A stretch of 64,000 bases of DNA from Streptomyces sp. NRRL F-5123 (lineage in GTDB: Bacteria > Actinomycetota > Actinomycetes > Streptomycetales > Streptomycetaceae): NCBI RefSeq assembly GCF_000721495.1, contig NZ_JOHY01000032.1:1-64000 (forward strand), read 5' to 3'. The translations under genes were made by a program, and so were the position numbers. Under the pieces are notes generated by a model. That model was given only the letters and a program-made list of their open reading frames with translations, was not told the DNA's origin and searched no databases. Each line of letters starts with the position of its first letter. The stretch's first letter is position 1. Positions 13,237-23,773 of the stretch are shown piece after piece.

Positions 13237-13348
13237 GATCGCCTCCTGTGGGTCGTGCCTACGAGTGCAGACCGCGCCGGCGCCGGGAAGTCATCGGTGG
13301 CCGCCCCGGCCGTGACCCGGGAGGCGGGAAGGAGGAGAATCCGGGCCC

Positions 13349-14137
13349 ATGGCCATCGACTACCGCAAGGCGCCCCGGATCGACTACCGCAAGCCGCCCA
13401 GGGCCGAGCGGCGCGGGACCGGGCCCGCCGTCAGCCTGGAGAAGGTCGCCGCCAGCGCCCCCGGGCTCGTCGACCTGTTCAAGACCGCGGCCGTCTCGCT
13501 GCAGAAGCACGCGGTCGGGGGCGAGCGGGCGGCCGTCTACCTCGTGCTGGACCGCTCCGGCAGCATGAGGCCGTACTACCGGGACGGCTCCGTCCAGCAC
13601 CTGGCCGAGCAGACCCTCGCGCTCGCCGCCAACCTCGACGACGACGGTGTGGTGCCCGTCGTCTTCTTCTCCACCGAGGTGGACGGCACGGCTGAGATAG
13701 CCCTCGACGCCTACCGCGACCGCATCGGCCCGCTGCACGAGTCGCTGGGGCACATGGGCCGCACCAACTACCACCTCGCCATGCAGGCCGTGATCGACCA
13801 CTACGAGGCGAGCGGCGCGGCCGATCCCGCCTTCGTCGTCTTCCAGACGGACGGGTCGCCGACCTCGAAGGCCGCGGCCGAGCACGTGCTGTGCGTGTCC
13901 GCGCGGCTGCCGGTCTTCTGGCAGTTCGTGGGCTTCGGCGCCGACGAATTCCGCTTCCTCCGCAAGCTCGACGACCTGCCGGTGCCGGGACGCCGGGTCG
14001 TCGACAACGCAGGCTTCTTCGCCGCGGGCAGCGACCCGAAGGCGCTCTCCGACGCGGAGCTGTACGACCGCCTGCTCGGCGAATTCCCCGGCTGGCTCAC
14101 CGCGGCCCGCGCCGCGGGCATCCTGCCCGAGGCGTGA
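13349..14137 (+). CDS. VWA-domain (TerF-like) protein
   Basis: 262 aa. A von Willebrand A domain begins at about residue 60 (AAVYLVLDRSGSMRPYY) with the MIDAS motif DRSGS, followed by a threonine-containing loop (GRTNYHLA) and the third metal loop VVFQTDGSPTSK. This resembles the vWA_TerF subgroup associated with tellurite-resistance/stress clusters. The N-terminus has a short internal repeat (IDYRKAPRIDYRKPPR). No other ter gene is adjacent. Soluble, probably metal-dependent protein interaction. The upstream AAGGAGGA is at good spacing. Confidence 0.85.
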   Translation: MAIDYRKAPRIDYRKPPRAERRGTGPAVSLEKVAASAPGLVDLFKTAAVSLQKHAVGGERAAVYLVLDRSGSMRPYYRDGSVQHLAEQTLALAANLDDDGVVPVVFFSTEVDGTAEIALDAYRDRIGPLHESLGHMGRTNYHLAMQAVIDHYEASGAADPAFVVFQTDGSPTSKAAAEHVLCVSARLPVFWQFVGFGADEFRFLRKLDDLPVPGRRVVDNAGFFAAGSDPKALSDAELYDRLLGEFPGWLTAARAAGILPEA

Positions 14138-14186
14138 CCGCGTCCCGGCTCCGGTGTCCCCCGGGACGGGGCTCCGGGAAGGGGCT

Positions 14187-15676
<1,490 letters not shown>

Positions 15677-15696
15677 CCTCCCCGGAGGATTCCACC

Positions 15697-15740
15697 GGGC
15701 CCGCCCCCGCACGCGCAGACCCGCGTGCGGGGCCGGGCCC
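15697..15740. terminator. Terminator after argG
   Basis: GGGCCCGCCCCCGCACGCG (15697-15715) pairs with 15722-15740 at 18 of 19 positions and is followed by TTT. It lies between the convergent argG and the secreted propeller gene. Confidence 0.85.
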
Positions 15741-15747
15741 TTTCCGA

Positions 15748-17109
15748 TTAGCGGCCGACCTGGACGGTGGCGCTCGCCGTGGCCGCCGCCAGATGCGCGC
15801 CCCCGGCGTACGCCACCTGGTAGGTGACGGTGCCGGAGACCGGCGGGGTGTCGGTGACGGTGAACGTGCCGTCGGCGGCCGTCGTGACGGCGGGCAGCGC
15901 GACGCCCGCCGGGTGGCTCCGGTCGACCCGGGTGACCTGCACGGTCTGCCCCGCGGTGTACGGCGACGGGCCGCTGAGCGTGCCGGTCAGGGTGACCTTC
16001 CCGTGCAGGTGGACGCTCGCCGGGCCGGAGAGGGCCAGGCCGGCGGCCGCCTGCGCGGGGTTCGCTATGACGTGGAGCACGGGGTCCGCCCCGTACGGGT
16101 CCGCGCTGACGGCGAACAGCGTGCTGTTGTCGGGCGTGACGGCCAGGCCCGCGTCCGCCTCGAAGGCGTTGGGGGCGACGGGGTAGGACACGACCGAGCT
16201 CGCGCTGCCGGGTGCGAAGACGAAGACCTGGTCGCCGTACAGGTTCTCCGACCCCGCGAACACGGTGCCGTCGGCGCCGAGCGCGACCGAGTTGGGGTAG
16301 GTCGCGGTGGGGTACGCCCCGTCCGGGCTGAGGTCGGCGACCTTGAACACCTGGTGCTCGTACGGCGCGCCGCACGCGGTGATCACGTCCTTGCCGTCCG
16401 GGGTGATCGCCAGGTCCGCCAGGTTGCTGCTCACCGTGGGCGAGGTCAGGTAGAGCGGCGCGTGCAGCACCTGCGCGCTGCCGCTGGAGACGTCGTAACT
16501 GGCCAGCTCTGCCGGGCTCTGGCCGGGCTCGCCCGCCACCAGTTCGCCGCCCGGTGTGGCGGCGAGGATCGGGGCGCTGTACCAGCTGTCGCCCGTCGCC
16601 CGGAGGGCCACCGCGGCCGGGTCGACGGCCGGGTCGACGGAGCCGATCCCGCCCTGCGCGGCCCCGCCGTAGCCGAACCAGAGCTTGCCGGCACTCCACA
16701 CCACCGACTGCGGGTCGGTGCCCGCGCCCGTGCCGTAACGGGCGGTCTCGGTGAGCGTGCCGGTGTCGACGGCCGAGATCGCGTCGGCGCCGCCGAGGGC
16801 GGCGTACACCGTGCTCCCGTCCGGCGAGAGCGCCAGCCCGTCGGCCCCGGTCTCCCCGTCTATCGTGGCGATCGTCTGCCCCGCGTAGTCGGTGACCAGG
16901 ATGCTGCCGGAATCCGCCCCGCCGCTGATGAACAGGTGCTGGTGGACCGGATCGACGAGCATGTGCGCGTAGTGCGGAATCGGCAGCGGAACTGCCGTGG
17001 AAGCGGTCTGTGCGGAGGCGGTCTGTGCGGAGGCGGTCGACAGACCGAGCGACGCGAGCCCGGTCGCGAACGCGACGGCCGTAGCCTGCGAAATGCGCTT
17101 GGTGCGCAT
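15748..17109 (-). CDS. Secreted YncE-like beta-propeller protein with C-terminal Ig-like domain
   Basis: 453 aa from ATG 17109, with AGGAGT upstream. A Sec signal peptide (MRTKRISQATAVAFATGLAS, cleavage near ASA/QTA at about 28) is followed by a duplicated QTASA tract. Residues ~50-360 hold repeated blade motifs such as ALSPDGSTVYAALGG, AITPDGKDVITACG and AVTPDNSTLFAVSADP, as in YncE/quinoprotein-type propellers. The last ~85 residues form an Ig-like beta-sandwich (VHLHGKVTLTGTLSG ... TVTYQVAYAGGAHLAAATAS). Extracellular; ligand unknown. Confidence 0.75.
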   Translation of the reverse strand: MRTKRISQATAVAFATGLASLGLSTASAQTASAQTASTAVPLPIPHYAHMLVDPVHQHLFISGGADSGSILVTDYAGQTIATIDGETGADGLALSPDGSTVYAALGGADAISAVDTGTLTETARYGTGAGTDPQSVVWSAGKLWFGYGGAAQGGIGSVDPAVDPAAVALRATGDSWYSAPILAATPGGELVAGEPGQSPAELASYDVSSGSAQVLHAPLYLTSPTVSSNLADLAITPDGKDVITACGAPYEHQVFKVADLSPDGAYPTATYPNSVALGADGTVFAGSENLYGDQVFVFAPGSASSVVSYPVAPNAFEADAGLAVTPDNSTLFAVSADPYGADPVLHVIANPAQAAAGLALSGPASVHLHGKVTLTGTLSGPSPYTAGQTVQVTRVDRSHPAGVALPAVTTAADGTFTVTDTPPVSGTVTYQVAYAGGAHLAAATASATVQVGR

Positions 17110-17345
17110 GGGACTCCTGACTTCCGGTTGGTGATGGGCACTCAGATTCGAGCGCGATCCGAGTAGATCACCCACCACTGACAACGCCCGGCGCGCACGC
17201 CCCATGCGGTGACCCAGGCCTCGGCGAGGGCGTGCGGTGGACCCGCGGAAGGTGAAGCGGGCCCGGCCGCGGCCCGCGGTGGTGAGCTCGTCGCCGAGGC
17301 CGCCGCCGTCGGCGATCCCGCCGGGTGAACTCGACATCATCCCAA

Positions 17346-17359
17346 TGTGAGCGTTAATA
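17346..17359. promoter_or_regulatory. LacI-family operator-like site (distal)
   Basis: TGTGAGCGTTAATA matches the left half of the GH62-proximal operator and keeps the central AGCG, in an AT-rich patch. It is 219 bp upstream of the GH62 start. A second bound site would fit repression by DNA looping, which is inference. Confidence 0.5.
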
Positions 17360-17521
17360 AATAGGTGGTCCGAAAGGGGTATATGCCGTACCTCAGGAGC
17401 ACATCGCGGGCCCGGTCGTGCCGCCGGTCCTGACGCCCCGACATGCGAACTCCTGGGAACGAAGTTTGTCGTCGGCATTGCGGAACCGAGGGCGCCGGTT
17501 TAGCGTGACGTGCAAAGTTCA

Positions 17522-17537
17522 TTGTGAGCGCTAACAA
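17522..17537 (+). promoter_or_regulatory. LacI-family operator for the GH62-GH43 pair
   Basis: TTGTGAGCGCTAACAA is a 16-bp palindrome with one mismatch per half and the central GAGCGCT typical of LacI/GalR operators. It ends 27 bp before the GH62 start. The rest of 17110-17564 holds no gene that I can support. Confidence 0.75.
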
Positions 17538-17564
17538 AATGGGCCTCTGTGCAAGGGAGCACAC

Positions 17565-18659
17565 ATGATCTCAACCCGCGTGAGATTCCGCGTCGGTATG
17601 ACGGTCGCCGCCCTGGCGGCGGTGGCCGCCCTGGCCTCGCCGGCGGGAGCCGCCACCGCGCCGACCTCGTTCCAGTGGACCTCCAGCGGGGCGCTCATCG
17701 GGCCGAAGCCGGATGCCACCCACGCCTCGCTGGCGGTCAAGGACCCCTCCGTCATCTATGTGCACGGCAAATACCACGTCTTCATGACCACTGCTGACGG
17801 CAACGGATGGGGTCTGGCCACCACCAGTTTCACCGACTGGTCGCAGGCCGCCGACGCCCCGATCACCTACCTGGACCGGTCCGGCATCGGGACGGGGTAC
17901 CGCGCCGCACCGGAGGTCTTCTGGTTCGAGCCGCAGAAGGTCTGGTACCTGGTCTTCCAGGACGGCCAGGGCGGTGCCTACTCGACGACCGAGAACATCG
18001 ACGACCCGCTGTCGTGGAGCCCGGTCGGCCACTTCTACCCGGGCGGTATGCCGGACATCATCCAGCAGAACATCGGCAACGGGTACTGGGTCGACTTCTT
18101 CAACACCTGCGACGAGGAGAACTGCTACCTGTTCTCCTCCGACGACAACGGCCACCTCTACCGGTCGGAGACGACCGTCGAGGACTTCCCGAACGGCTTC
18201 CACAACACCGTCGTCGCCCTCCAGGACCCCAACCGCTTCGCGCTGTTCGAGGCGAGCAACATCTACAAGATCCAGCGCTCGGGGCAGTACCTGCTCGTCG
18301 TCGAGGCCATCGGGGACGACGGCCGCAGGATGTTCCGCTCCTGGACCGGTGACAGCCTTGCCGGTCAGTGGAAGCCGCTCGCCGACACGGCCGAGAACCC
18401 CTTCGCGCGGTCGACCAACGTCACCTTCGACGGCGCGCCCTGGACGCAGGACATCTCGCACGGCGAGGTGGTGCGGCACCACGTGAACCAGGAAATGATC
18501 ATCGACCCGTGCGAGCCGCTGCAGTACCTGTACCAGGGCCTCGACCCCGCCGCGCAGGCGCCCTACGGCGAGCTGCCGTACCGTCTCGGCCTGCTCACGG
18601 CCAAGGGCCCGAACCCCGTCAGCGCGTTCTGCAAGAAGCCCTCCGCGAAGACCCCCTGA
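17565..18659 (+). CDS. Secreted GH62 alpha-L-arabinofuranosidase
   Basis: 364 aa with a Sec signal (about 1-29, ending PAGAA) and no carbohydrate-binding module. The five-bladed GH62 domain begins FQWTSSGALIGPKPDATH. Family markers include AVKDPSVIY (catalytic base Asp near 60), GTGYRAAPEVFWFEPQKVWYL, DDNGHLYRSET, FEASNIYK (acid Glu near 229) and EAIGDDGRRMFRSWT. It removes arabinose side chains from arabinoxylan. AAGGGA lies 8 nt upstream. A LacI-type operator covers its promoter. It precedes the GH43 gene by 15 bp, so the two are probably cotranscribed. Confidence 0.9.
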   Translation: MISTRVRFRVGMTVAALAAVAALASPAGAATAPTSFQWTSSGALIGPKPDATHASLAVKDPSVIYVHGKYHVFMTTADGNGWGLATTSFTDWSQAADAPITYLDRSGIGTGYRAAPEVFWFEPQKVWYLVFQDGQGGAYSTTENIDDPLSWSPVGHFYPGGMPDIIQQNIGNGYWVDFFNTCDEENCYLFSSDDNGHLYRSETTVEDFPNGFHNTVVALQDPNRFALFEASNIYKIQRSGQYLLVVEAIGDDGRRMFRSWTGDSLAGQWKPLADTAENPFARSTNVTFDGAPWTQDISHGEVVRHHVNQEMIIDPCEPLQYLYQGLDPAAQAPYGELPYRLGLLTAKGPNPVSAFCKKPSAKTP

Positions 18660-18674
18660 GGAGTGTGATCCCGG

Positions 18675-20327
18675 ATGTCCTGGTCCTCTCACATACGCAG
18701 CCGGCGACAGGTGCTGGCGGCCGGCACCGGGCTGGCCGTCGCCGCCGCGGCTTCCGCGGGACACATCCCGCAGGCCGCCGCCGAGTCCGCCGGCGCGGCG
18801 GGGCCCACCCCGTGGCCTCCGGCCGCCCAGTACGACAACCCGGTGTTCTGGCAGGACTTCGCGGACATCGACATCATCCGCGTGGGTGACACGTACTACT
18901 ACTCGGCCTCGACCATGCACTACTCGCCGGGTGCACCCGTCCTACGCTCGTACGACCTGGTCAACTGGGAGTTCGCGGGCCACTCGGTGCCCGTCCTGGA
19001 CTTCGGGTCCAAGTACGACCTGGACGGCGGACGCGGATACGTCAGGGGAATCTGGGCGTCCACCCTCAACTACCGGCCGAGCAACGAGACGTTCTACTGG
19101 CTGGGCCACATCGACTTCGCCAAGACCTACGTCTACACCGCCAAGTCGGTGGAAGGCCCCTGGAGCAGGCACACCACGATCGACAACGTCTACTACGACG
19201 CGGGGATGCTCGTCGACGACGACGACACCATCTACGTGGCGTACGGAAACACCGAGATCCACGTGGCCCAGCTCTCGCCCGACGCGCGCAGCGAGGTCCG
19301 GTCGGAGTCCGTGTTCAGCACGCCGTCGAGTGTCGGAGTCCTGGAGGGCTCCCGCTTCTACAAGATCAACGGGAACTACTACATCTTCGTCACCCGGCCG
19401 GCCAACGGCCAGTACATCCTGAAGTCCACGACCGGTCCCTTCGGGCCGTACACGATGCAGCAGCTCCTCCTCGACCTGAAAGGACCCATTCCCGGGGGCG
19501 GAGTTCCGCATCAGGGCGGACTCGTGCAGACCCAGAGGGGCGACTGGTTCTACATGGCCTTCGTGGACGCCTTCCCCGGCGGCCGTGTCCCGGCCATGGC
19601 TCCGGTCACCTGGACCCCGGACGGCTGGCCCGTCGTCCAACTCGTCGACGGGGCCTGGGGTACGTCGTATCCCTACCCCGACATCGCCCCGCCGCCCCGG
19701 CAGGTCGAACCGCTCATCGGAGTCGACACCTTCAAAGGCCCGGTCCTCGGGCCGCAGTGGGAGTGGAACCACAACCCGGACAACAGCAAGTGGGCGTTGA
19801 ACGGCCAACTGCGGCTGGGGACCGCGACGGTGACGGAGGACCTCTACTCGGCCCGGAACACCCTGACCCATCGCATCCAGGGCCCCACGTCCACCGCGAC
19901 CGTCGTCCTGAACTATGCCCGGATGAAGTCCGGGGACCGGGCAGGACTGGCACTGCTGCGTGACCTGTCCGCGTGGATCGGCGTCAGGCGCGACGGCGAC
20001 ACCTACACGCTGGCGACCGTCGACGGCATCGCCATGGACGCGGACTGGAACACCACCAGCACAGGCACCGAGACTGCGAGCACCGATGTCTCGGACCGTC
20101 GCCGGATATGGCTGCGCGTCCACGCGGACATCCACCCCGGGCCGGGCCGTCAGGGGAACTTCTCCTACAGCACCGACGGCACCCACTTCACACCCCTCGG
20201 GCCGGCTTTCACCCTGAAGGACAACTGGCAGTTCTTCATGGGCTACCGGTTCGGCATCTTCAACTACGCCACCGAGGCGCTGGGCGGCCAAGTGGAGGTG
20301 CAGCAGTTCGCGTTGACAACCCCGTGA
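18675..20327 (+). CDS. Tat-exported GH43 beta-xylosidase/arabinofuranosidase
   Basis: 550 aa. The N-terminus carries a twin-arginine signal (RSRRQVLAAGTGLAVAAAAS). The five-bladed GH43 domain spans about 50-330 with the acidic triad in ADIDII (D64/D66), YYDAGML (D175) and LEGSRFY (E224). A C-terminal concanavalin-A-like sandwich (about 350-550, beginning GVDTFKGPVLGPQWEWNHNP) is the accessory domain of bacterial beta-xylosidases. It should cleave the xylo-oligosaccharides exposed by the upstream GH62 enzyme. One transcription unit under the LacI-type operator is likely. Substrate details are inference. Confidence 0.88.
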   Translation: MSWSSHIRSRRQVLAAGTGLAVAAAASAGHIPQAAAESAGAAGPTPWPPAAQYDNPVFWQDFADIDIIRVGDTYYYSASTMHYSPGAPVLRSYDLVNWEFAGHSVPVLDFGSKYDLDGGRGYVRGIWASTLNYRPSNETFYWLGHIDFAKTYVYTAKSVEGPWSRHTTIDNVYYDAGMLVDDDDTIYVAYGNTEIHVAQLSPDARSEVRSESVFSTPSSVGVLEGSRFYKINGNYYIFVTRPANGQYILKSTTGPFGPYTMQQLLLDLKGPIPGGGVPHQGGLVQTQRGDWFYMAFVDAFPGGRVPAMAPVTWTPDGWPVVQLVDGAWGTSYPYPDIAPPPRQVEPLIGVDTFKGPVLGPQWEWNHNPDNSKWALNGQLRLGTATVTEDLYSARNTLTHRIQGPTSTATVVLNYARMKSGDRAGLALLRDLSAWIGVRRDGDTYTLATVDGIAMDADWNTTSTGTETASTDVSDRRRIWLRVHADIHPGPGRQGNFSYSTDGTHFTPLGPAFTLKDNWQFFMGYRFGIFNYATEALGGQVEVQQFALTTP

Positions 20328-20427
20328 CGCGGCAGGCCACAGAGGCCGAAGCGCGTCCCGCCGAGCCCGCCTCCACCGCGCCCGCGGCCGCCTCGTGCGA
20401 CCGCGGGCGGGACTTCGTGGGGCCGGA

Positions 20428-21936
20428 TCAGGGGCTGTCCTCACCTCCGCCCGCCGCGCCACCGTTCGCCAGCCACTGACGGTAGGCAATCAGGGCCTGC
20501 ACGGTCGAGAAGGCGTTCTGGCGTGCGGTGGCGGGTGTGGCGGCCACGGTGCCGGCGGCCGCGGCGAGGCCGGCGGCCGGTGTGTACATGGCCTCGTGGA
20601 AGGCAGTGCCGGAGGGAGCCGAGGCCACGGCGAAGACGGGATGTGCCGTGCCGCCGGAGAAGGAGGTCGAGATGTAGTCGCCGACCATGGTCCCCTGCGT
20701 GGTGCTCGCCAGCCACGAGTGGGTCATCGGTCCGGCCAGCTGGGTGGGGGCGGTCCAGGTGGCGCCGCCGTCCGTGGACGACACGTATCCGACGTCCAGC
20801 TGGCAGCTCGCGGCCGTGCAGTTGGCAGCCGGGTGGTAGTAGTACGCCAGCGCCAGGTGCGCGGTGCTGCCGGACGTCGAACTGTCGACCGCGAGGCCGG
20901 GGATGAAGTGATCGACCGTGGTGGTCGTCGCGTCGATCGGGATGCGGACCACCGAGGACCAGGTGGTCCCGTTGGTGGTGGTCGACATCACGATGTCGTT
21001 GGAGGTGCACGAGCCACGGAAGCGGCAGTCCTGCCAGACCACGTAGACCTTGCCCGACGAGTCGATCTCCGCGGAGGGCAGCGGGCCGCTGCGCAGGGAC
21101 CCGTGGACGGTGTACGTGCTGACGGTGGCGACGGTCCTGGTCGAACTCCAGCTGCTGCCGCCGTTGGTGGACTGGAAGGCCAGGATCGCCGTCTCCGAGG
21201 CGTTGGCAGCGGGAACGATCACCGTACCGTTGGGCTGCACCACGGGCTGGCCGCCGATGCCGGTGGCGTTGTTGCCGGTGTTTTTCGACGCGCCCCAGGT
21301 CAGCCCGCCGTCGGACGAGGTGGTCATCTTCAGGCGGTCGCCGTCGGCGGGGCTGTCGTACTCGGTGTAGCAGTTGCCGTAGAAGGCGCTGGACGAGGTG
21401 TTGTCGCAGACGATCCAGTTCTTGTCCAGGTCCGAACCGGTCGCGGTGGTCACCGGGTTGCTCCAGGTCAGCCCGCCGTCGGTGGAGCGGCTGGTGTAGA
21501 CGAGCGGCACGGTGACGGACGAGGTGATCGGGATACTGGAGATCAGCCAGACGTTGTGCTTCGCGTCGTAGCCCACCGCTGCGTCGCTGACCCGGGCGTA
21601 GGTGCCGCCGGCGGCCGTGGTGATCCCGGGCAGGAAGCCCTTGGTCCAGGTGGAGCCGCCGTCGGTGGAGGTGGCGAAGCCGATGTTGGAGCCGCCGCCG
21701 TCGTTGAACCGGCCGACCTGGAAGGCGGAGACGATGGTGGAGCCGTAGGCGAGGGTGTCGGGCTCGACCTCGGTGGCGTGCTGGCTGCTGGAGTTGGTGT
21801 ACGGGTCGGTGCTGACCTGGGTGAGTGCGGGCGCGGCGTCAGCGGCACCGGTGGACACGACGAGCGCGACGGCGGTCGCAGTCACCATGACCAGGCCGGG
21901 ACTGACCATGCGCCGGAATAAGGAGCCCAAGGACAT
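20428..21936 (-). CDS. Secreted sialidase-fold (BNR/Asp-box) protein
   Basis: 502 aa from ATG 21936 with a signal peptide (about 1-35, ending AADAAPA). At least five Asp-boxes of the S-x-D/N-G-G-x-T/S-W type are present: STDGGSTW, STDGGLTW, SSDGGLTW, STNGGSSW and STDGGATW. These are diagnostic of six-bladed sialidase-type propellers. The arginine triad of true sialidases cannot be assigned by eye, so hydrolysis of sialic acid is not claimed. The C-terminal ~60 residues are Ala-rich. It converges on the GH43 gene, leaving 100 bp that hold only GC-rich inverted repeats. Confidence 0.82.
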   Translation of the reverse strand: MSLGSLFRRMVSPGLVMVTATAVALVVSTGAADAAPALTQVSTDPYTNSSSQHATEVEPDTLAYGSTIVSAFQVGRFNDGGGSNIGFATSTDGGSTWTKGFLPGITTAAGGTYARVSDAAVGYDAKHNVWLISSIPITSSVTVPLVYTSRSTDGGLTWSNPVTTATGSDLDKNWIVCDNTSSSAFYGNCYTEYDSPADGDRLKMTTSSDGGLTWGASKNTGNNATGIGGQPVVQPNGTVIVPAANASETAILAFQSTNGGSSWSSTRTVATVSTYTVHGSLRSGPLPSAEIDSSGKVYVVWQDCRFRGSCTSNDIVMSTTTNGTTWSSVVRIPIDATTTTVDHFIPGLAVDSSTSGSTAHLALAYYYHPAANCTAASCQLDVGYVSSTDGGATWTAPTQLAGPMTHSWLASTTQGTMVGDYISTSFSGGTAHPVFAVASAPSGTAFHEAMYTPAAGLAAAAGTVAATPATARQNAFSTVQALIAYRQWLANGGAAGGGEDSP

Positions 21937-22203
21937 GTTCCCATCCTCTGCCGAGGGGACGGAGCACGTCCGGCATCGGTGGGCCGCCGGGTGGGGAGCA
22001 GCTTGTACACGTCCCGCCGTGGGGCAGGTCGTTCCCGCCGGACCGAACCAGGTGCAGGACGTGCGCAAGAACTCCCACTCTCCTACTTGGGCATGCGCAC
22101 GTCAATTAAAGTTCTCGCTGCTCGTAGCTGTCCCTTGCTGCCGTGCGCGTCCTCGTTGAGGCAGACCTCGAAGTCGGCGACGGGGAGGCGGTCGGCGAGC
22201 AGA

Positions 22204-22282
22204 TCGCGTTTGGCCTGGAGGTGGCCGCGGAACGCGGCGTAGTACGCGGAAGTCGCGACGGTCGAGGGTGAGGACGGCGTCG
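22204..22282 (-). pseudogene. Chimeric remnant: aminotransferase fragment joined to vapC 3' fragment
   Basis: 22204-22246 matches the intact aminotransferase gene around 24503-24546 (peptide YYAAFRGHLQAKRDLL versus YYAAFRDDLQAKRDIL). It is joined directly to 22247-22282, which matches the vapC gene at 23394-23429 (DAVLTLDRRDFR versus DTVLTLDRRDFR). Neither part has a start or complete domain. The rest of 21937-22311 is upstream DNA of the sialidase gene, with TTGACG near 22105 as a possible -35, and I see no intact gene. Confidence 0.75.
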
Positions 22283-22311
22283 CGCCGGGCTGCACGGGGA
22301 ACCGTTGGGAC

Positions 22312-22812
22312 ATGGCCGACTCCGAAGAACAACCGCTTGCAGCCGATGACCTCGGTAACGCCCTGCTTTCCTTCACGCCGGGGAACGAGGGAACGGCACC
22401 GAACGACGCCCCGATGCCGGCAGCGCTCGTTGCCCTGTGGCACGCCGGTCGGGTCCTCATGGTCTTCGACCGATATCGCCGTACCTGGGAGCTGCCCGGC
22501 GGACACATCGAAACGGGCGAATCCCCTCGTCAGGCGGCCGCGCGTGAACTTCTGGAAGAGAGCGGGCAGGAGCCCGGCGGCTCGTTGCAGTTCGTCGGCT
22601 ACGCGAGGTCCGTACTGGCACCCGACCAGCGCATTGAATACGCGGCACTCTTCACAGGGCACTGCGCGGAACTCCGCGAATTCCGTGCCAACGAGGAGAT
22701 CGCGGCCGTCCGCTGGTGGGATCTCCTCGAAATTCTTCCAGGACGTCTTCAGCCCATGGACGCCTACCTCGCCGCGCTCACACGTGAGTGGCGCACTCCC
22801 GGTCGGCCGTAG
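22312..22812 (+). CDS. Nudix hydrolase
   Basis: 166 aa. A complete Nudix box is present at about 64-86: GGHIETGESPRQAAAREL followed by LEESG, fitting G-x5-E-x7-REUxEExGU. The fold continues with AALFTGHCAELREFRANEEI and RWWDLLEILP. Hydrolyses a nucleoside diphosphate linked to another moiety; the substrate cannot be named. Base composition is somewhat less GC-biased than the core genes, and the gene is flanked on both sides by broken copies of a neighbouring gene, which suggests arrival by rearrangement. The ribosome site is weak. Confidence 0.85.
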   Translation: MADSEEQPLAADDLGNALLSFTPGNEGTAPNDAPMPAALVALWHAGRVLMVFDRYRRTWELPGGHIETGESPRQAAARELLEESGQEPGGSLQFVGYARSVLAPDQRIEYAALFTGHCAELREFRANEEIAAVRWWDLLEILPGRLQPMDAYLAALTREWRTPGRP

Positions 22813-23051
22813 GCCGGTCCTTGCTGCAGCCGGCGAACTGTTGTCGTCGGGGGCGGGCTGCCGCTTCAAGGAGCTGTCGTCACGTACCCGGTCGGGAGAC
22901 GCCTGCCCACCCGGGAACATGCCGGCGCCGCGTATTCCTCGTCCTGCCTGCGGCACTCACGATCGTCACGGCGCCGGCTTGGTGTCGCGCGGACCGCGTC
23001 AGCGACCGCGTTGGCGCGCAGCCGGAGCCACCACGCGGCCGTACCGGCGCA

Positions 23052-23226
23052 GCCGGCGGTGGGGTGGTCGTGGAAGACGGAGTGGGGGACGGCGACGCCT
23101 GCGCGTTCGGGGAGGGCGCGGCAGAGGGCCAGGGCGTCGGTGATCGCGTACCGGAAGGGGCCCGAGGTCACGTACGTGAGGAACTGCTCGGCCGCCCGCG
23201 CGGCGGTGACCAGTTCGCGTGAACCC
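23052..23226 (-). pseudogene. Internally deleted aminotransferase fragment
   Basis: The minus-strand peptide SRELVTAARAAEQFLTYVTS, then GPFRYAITDALAL joined to CRALPERAG and PHSVFHDHPTAG, matches two separated parts of the intact aminotransferase at 24228-25400, with about 170 bp between them missing (24385-24556 in the intact gene). It has no start and no lysine region. Confidence 0.8.
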
Positions 23227-23244
23227 GGGCACCGCCAAGAGCGC

Positions 23245-23310
23245 GGGTGAGGAACTGCTTCGTCGTGCGCACAGCTGCGACCAGCTCGCGCGAGCCGGTC
23301 ACCCAGGCCA
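23245..23310 (-). pseudogene. Second small aminotransferase fragment
   Basis: Minus-strand peptide VAWVTGSRELVAAVRTTKQF matches VGWVTGSRELVAAVRTTKQF of the intact gene (24606-24668) with about 90% nucleotide identity by eye. It lies beside the deleted copy in the same orientation, just downstream of vapC. Confidence 0.8.
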
Positions 23311-23326
23311 CGCGTCGTTCACACAC

Positions 23327-23773
23327 TCATTGCAGCGGCAAATCGTCGGGCAGTAGGCGGAAGCACTTGTGCCGGCCCAGGGGGCGCAGGGCGCGGAAGT
23401 CGCGACGGTCCAGAGTGAGGACGGTGTCGGTGTCGTATTCCGCGGCCAGCGCGACGTTCACGGCGTCGGCCAGATCGAGGTTGAGCGACGCGTATCCGGC
23501 ACGCAGGGATTGGGCCGTCGCCAGGTGGGTCTCGGTGATCTCCGGCACGACGATGCGGCTCACCCGCATCCAGCGCCGGATGTCGTCGACGGCGCTGACC
23601 GCGGCCTGCCGTCCCAGCTCACGGGTGGCGACGTGGTCGATCTCGGCGAGAAGCAGCGGGGACATCACGAGGAGGCCGGCAGCCGTCAGTGCTTCTGTGG
23701 CTCCCTCGTGTTCCGGGTGCGCGGAGTCGAGCGCGGCCAGGAGGCCTGAGGTGTCGGCGACGACGATGATCAC
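23327..23773 (-). CDS. PIN-domain toxin, VapC family
   Basis: 148 aa from GTG 23773, overlapping the antitoxin stop by GTGA. A PIN fold with the acidic residues expected of a Mg-dependent ribonuclease: ADTSGLL (Asp near 6), LLLAEIDH (Glu near 44) and LDLADAVNVALA (Asp near 101), followed by DTVLTLDRRDFRAL at about 120. VapC toxins cleave tRNA or rRNA; the target here is unknown. Translation coupling to the antitoxin is typical of vapBC. A fragment of the same gene lies at 22247-22282. Confidence 0.88.
   Translation of the reverse strand: MIIVVADTSGLLAALDSAHPEHEGATEALTAAGLLVMSPLLLAEIDHVATRELGRQAAVSAVDDIRRWMRVSRIVVPEITETHLATAQSLRAGYASLNLDLADAVNVALAAEYDTDTVLTLDRRDFRALRPLGRHKCFRLLPDDLPLQ

Noticed and set aside
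17110..17340. Possible gene or pseudogene extending the propeller frame upstream to 17478
   Set aside because: No ribosome site, no similarity recognised, and the signal peptide clearly starts at 17109.
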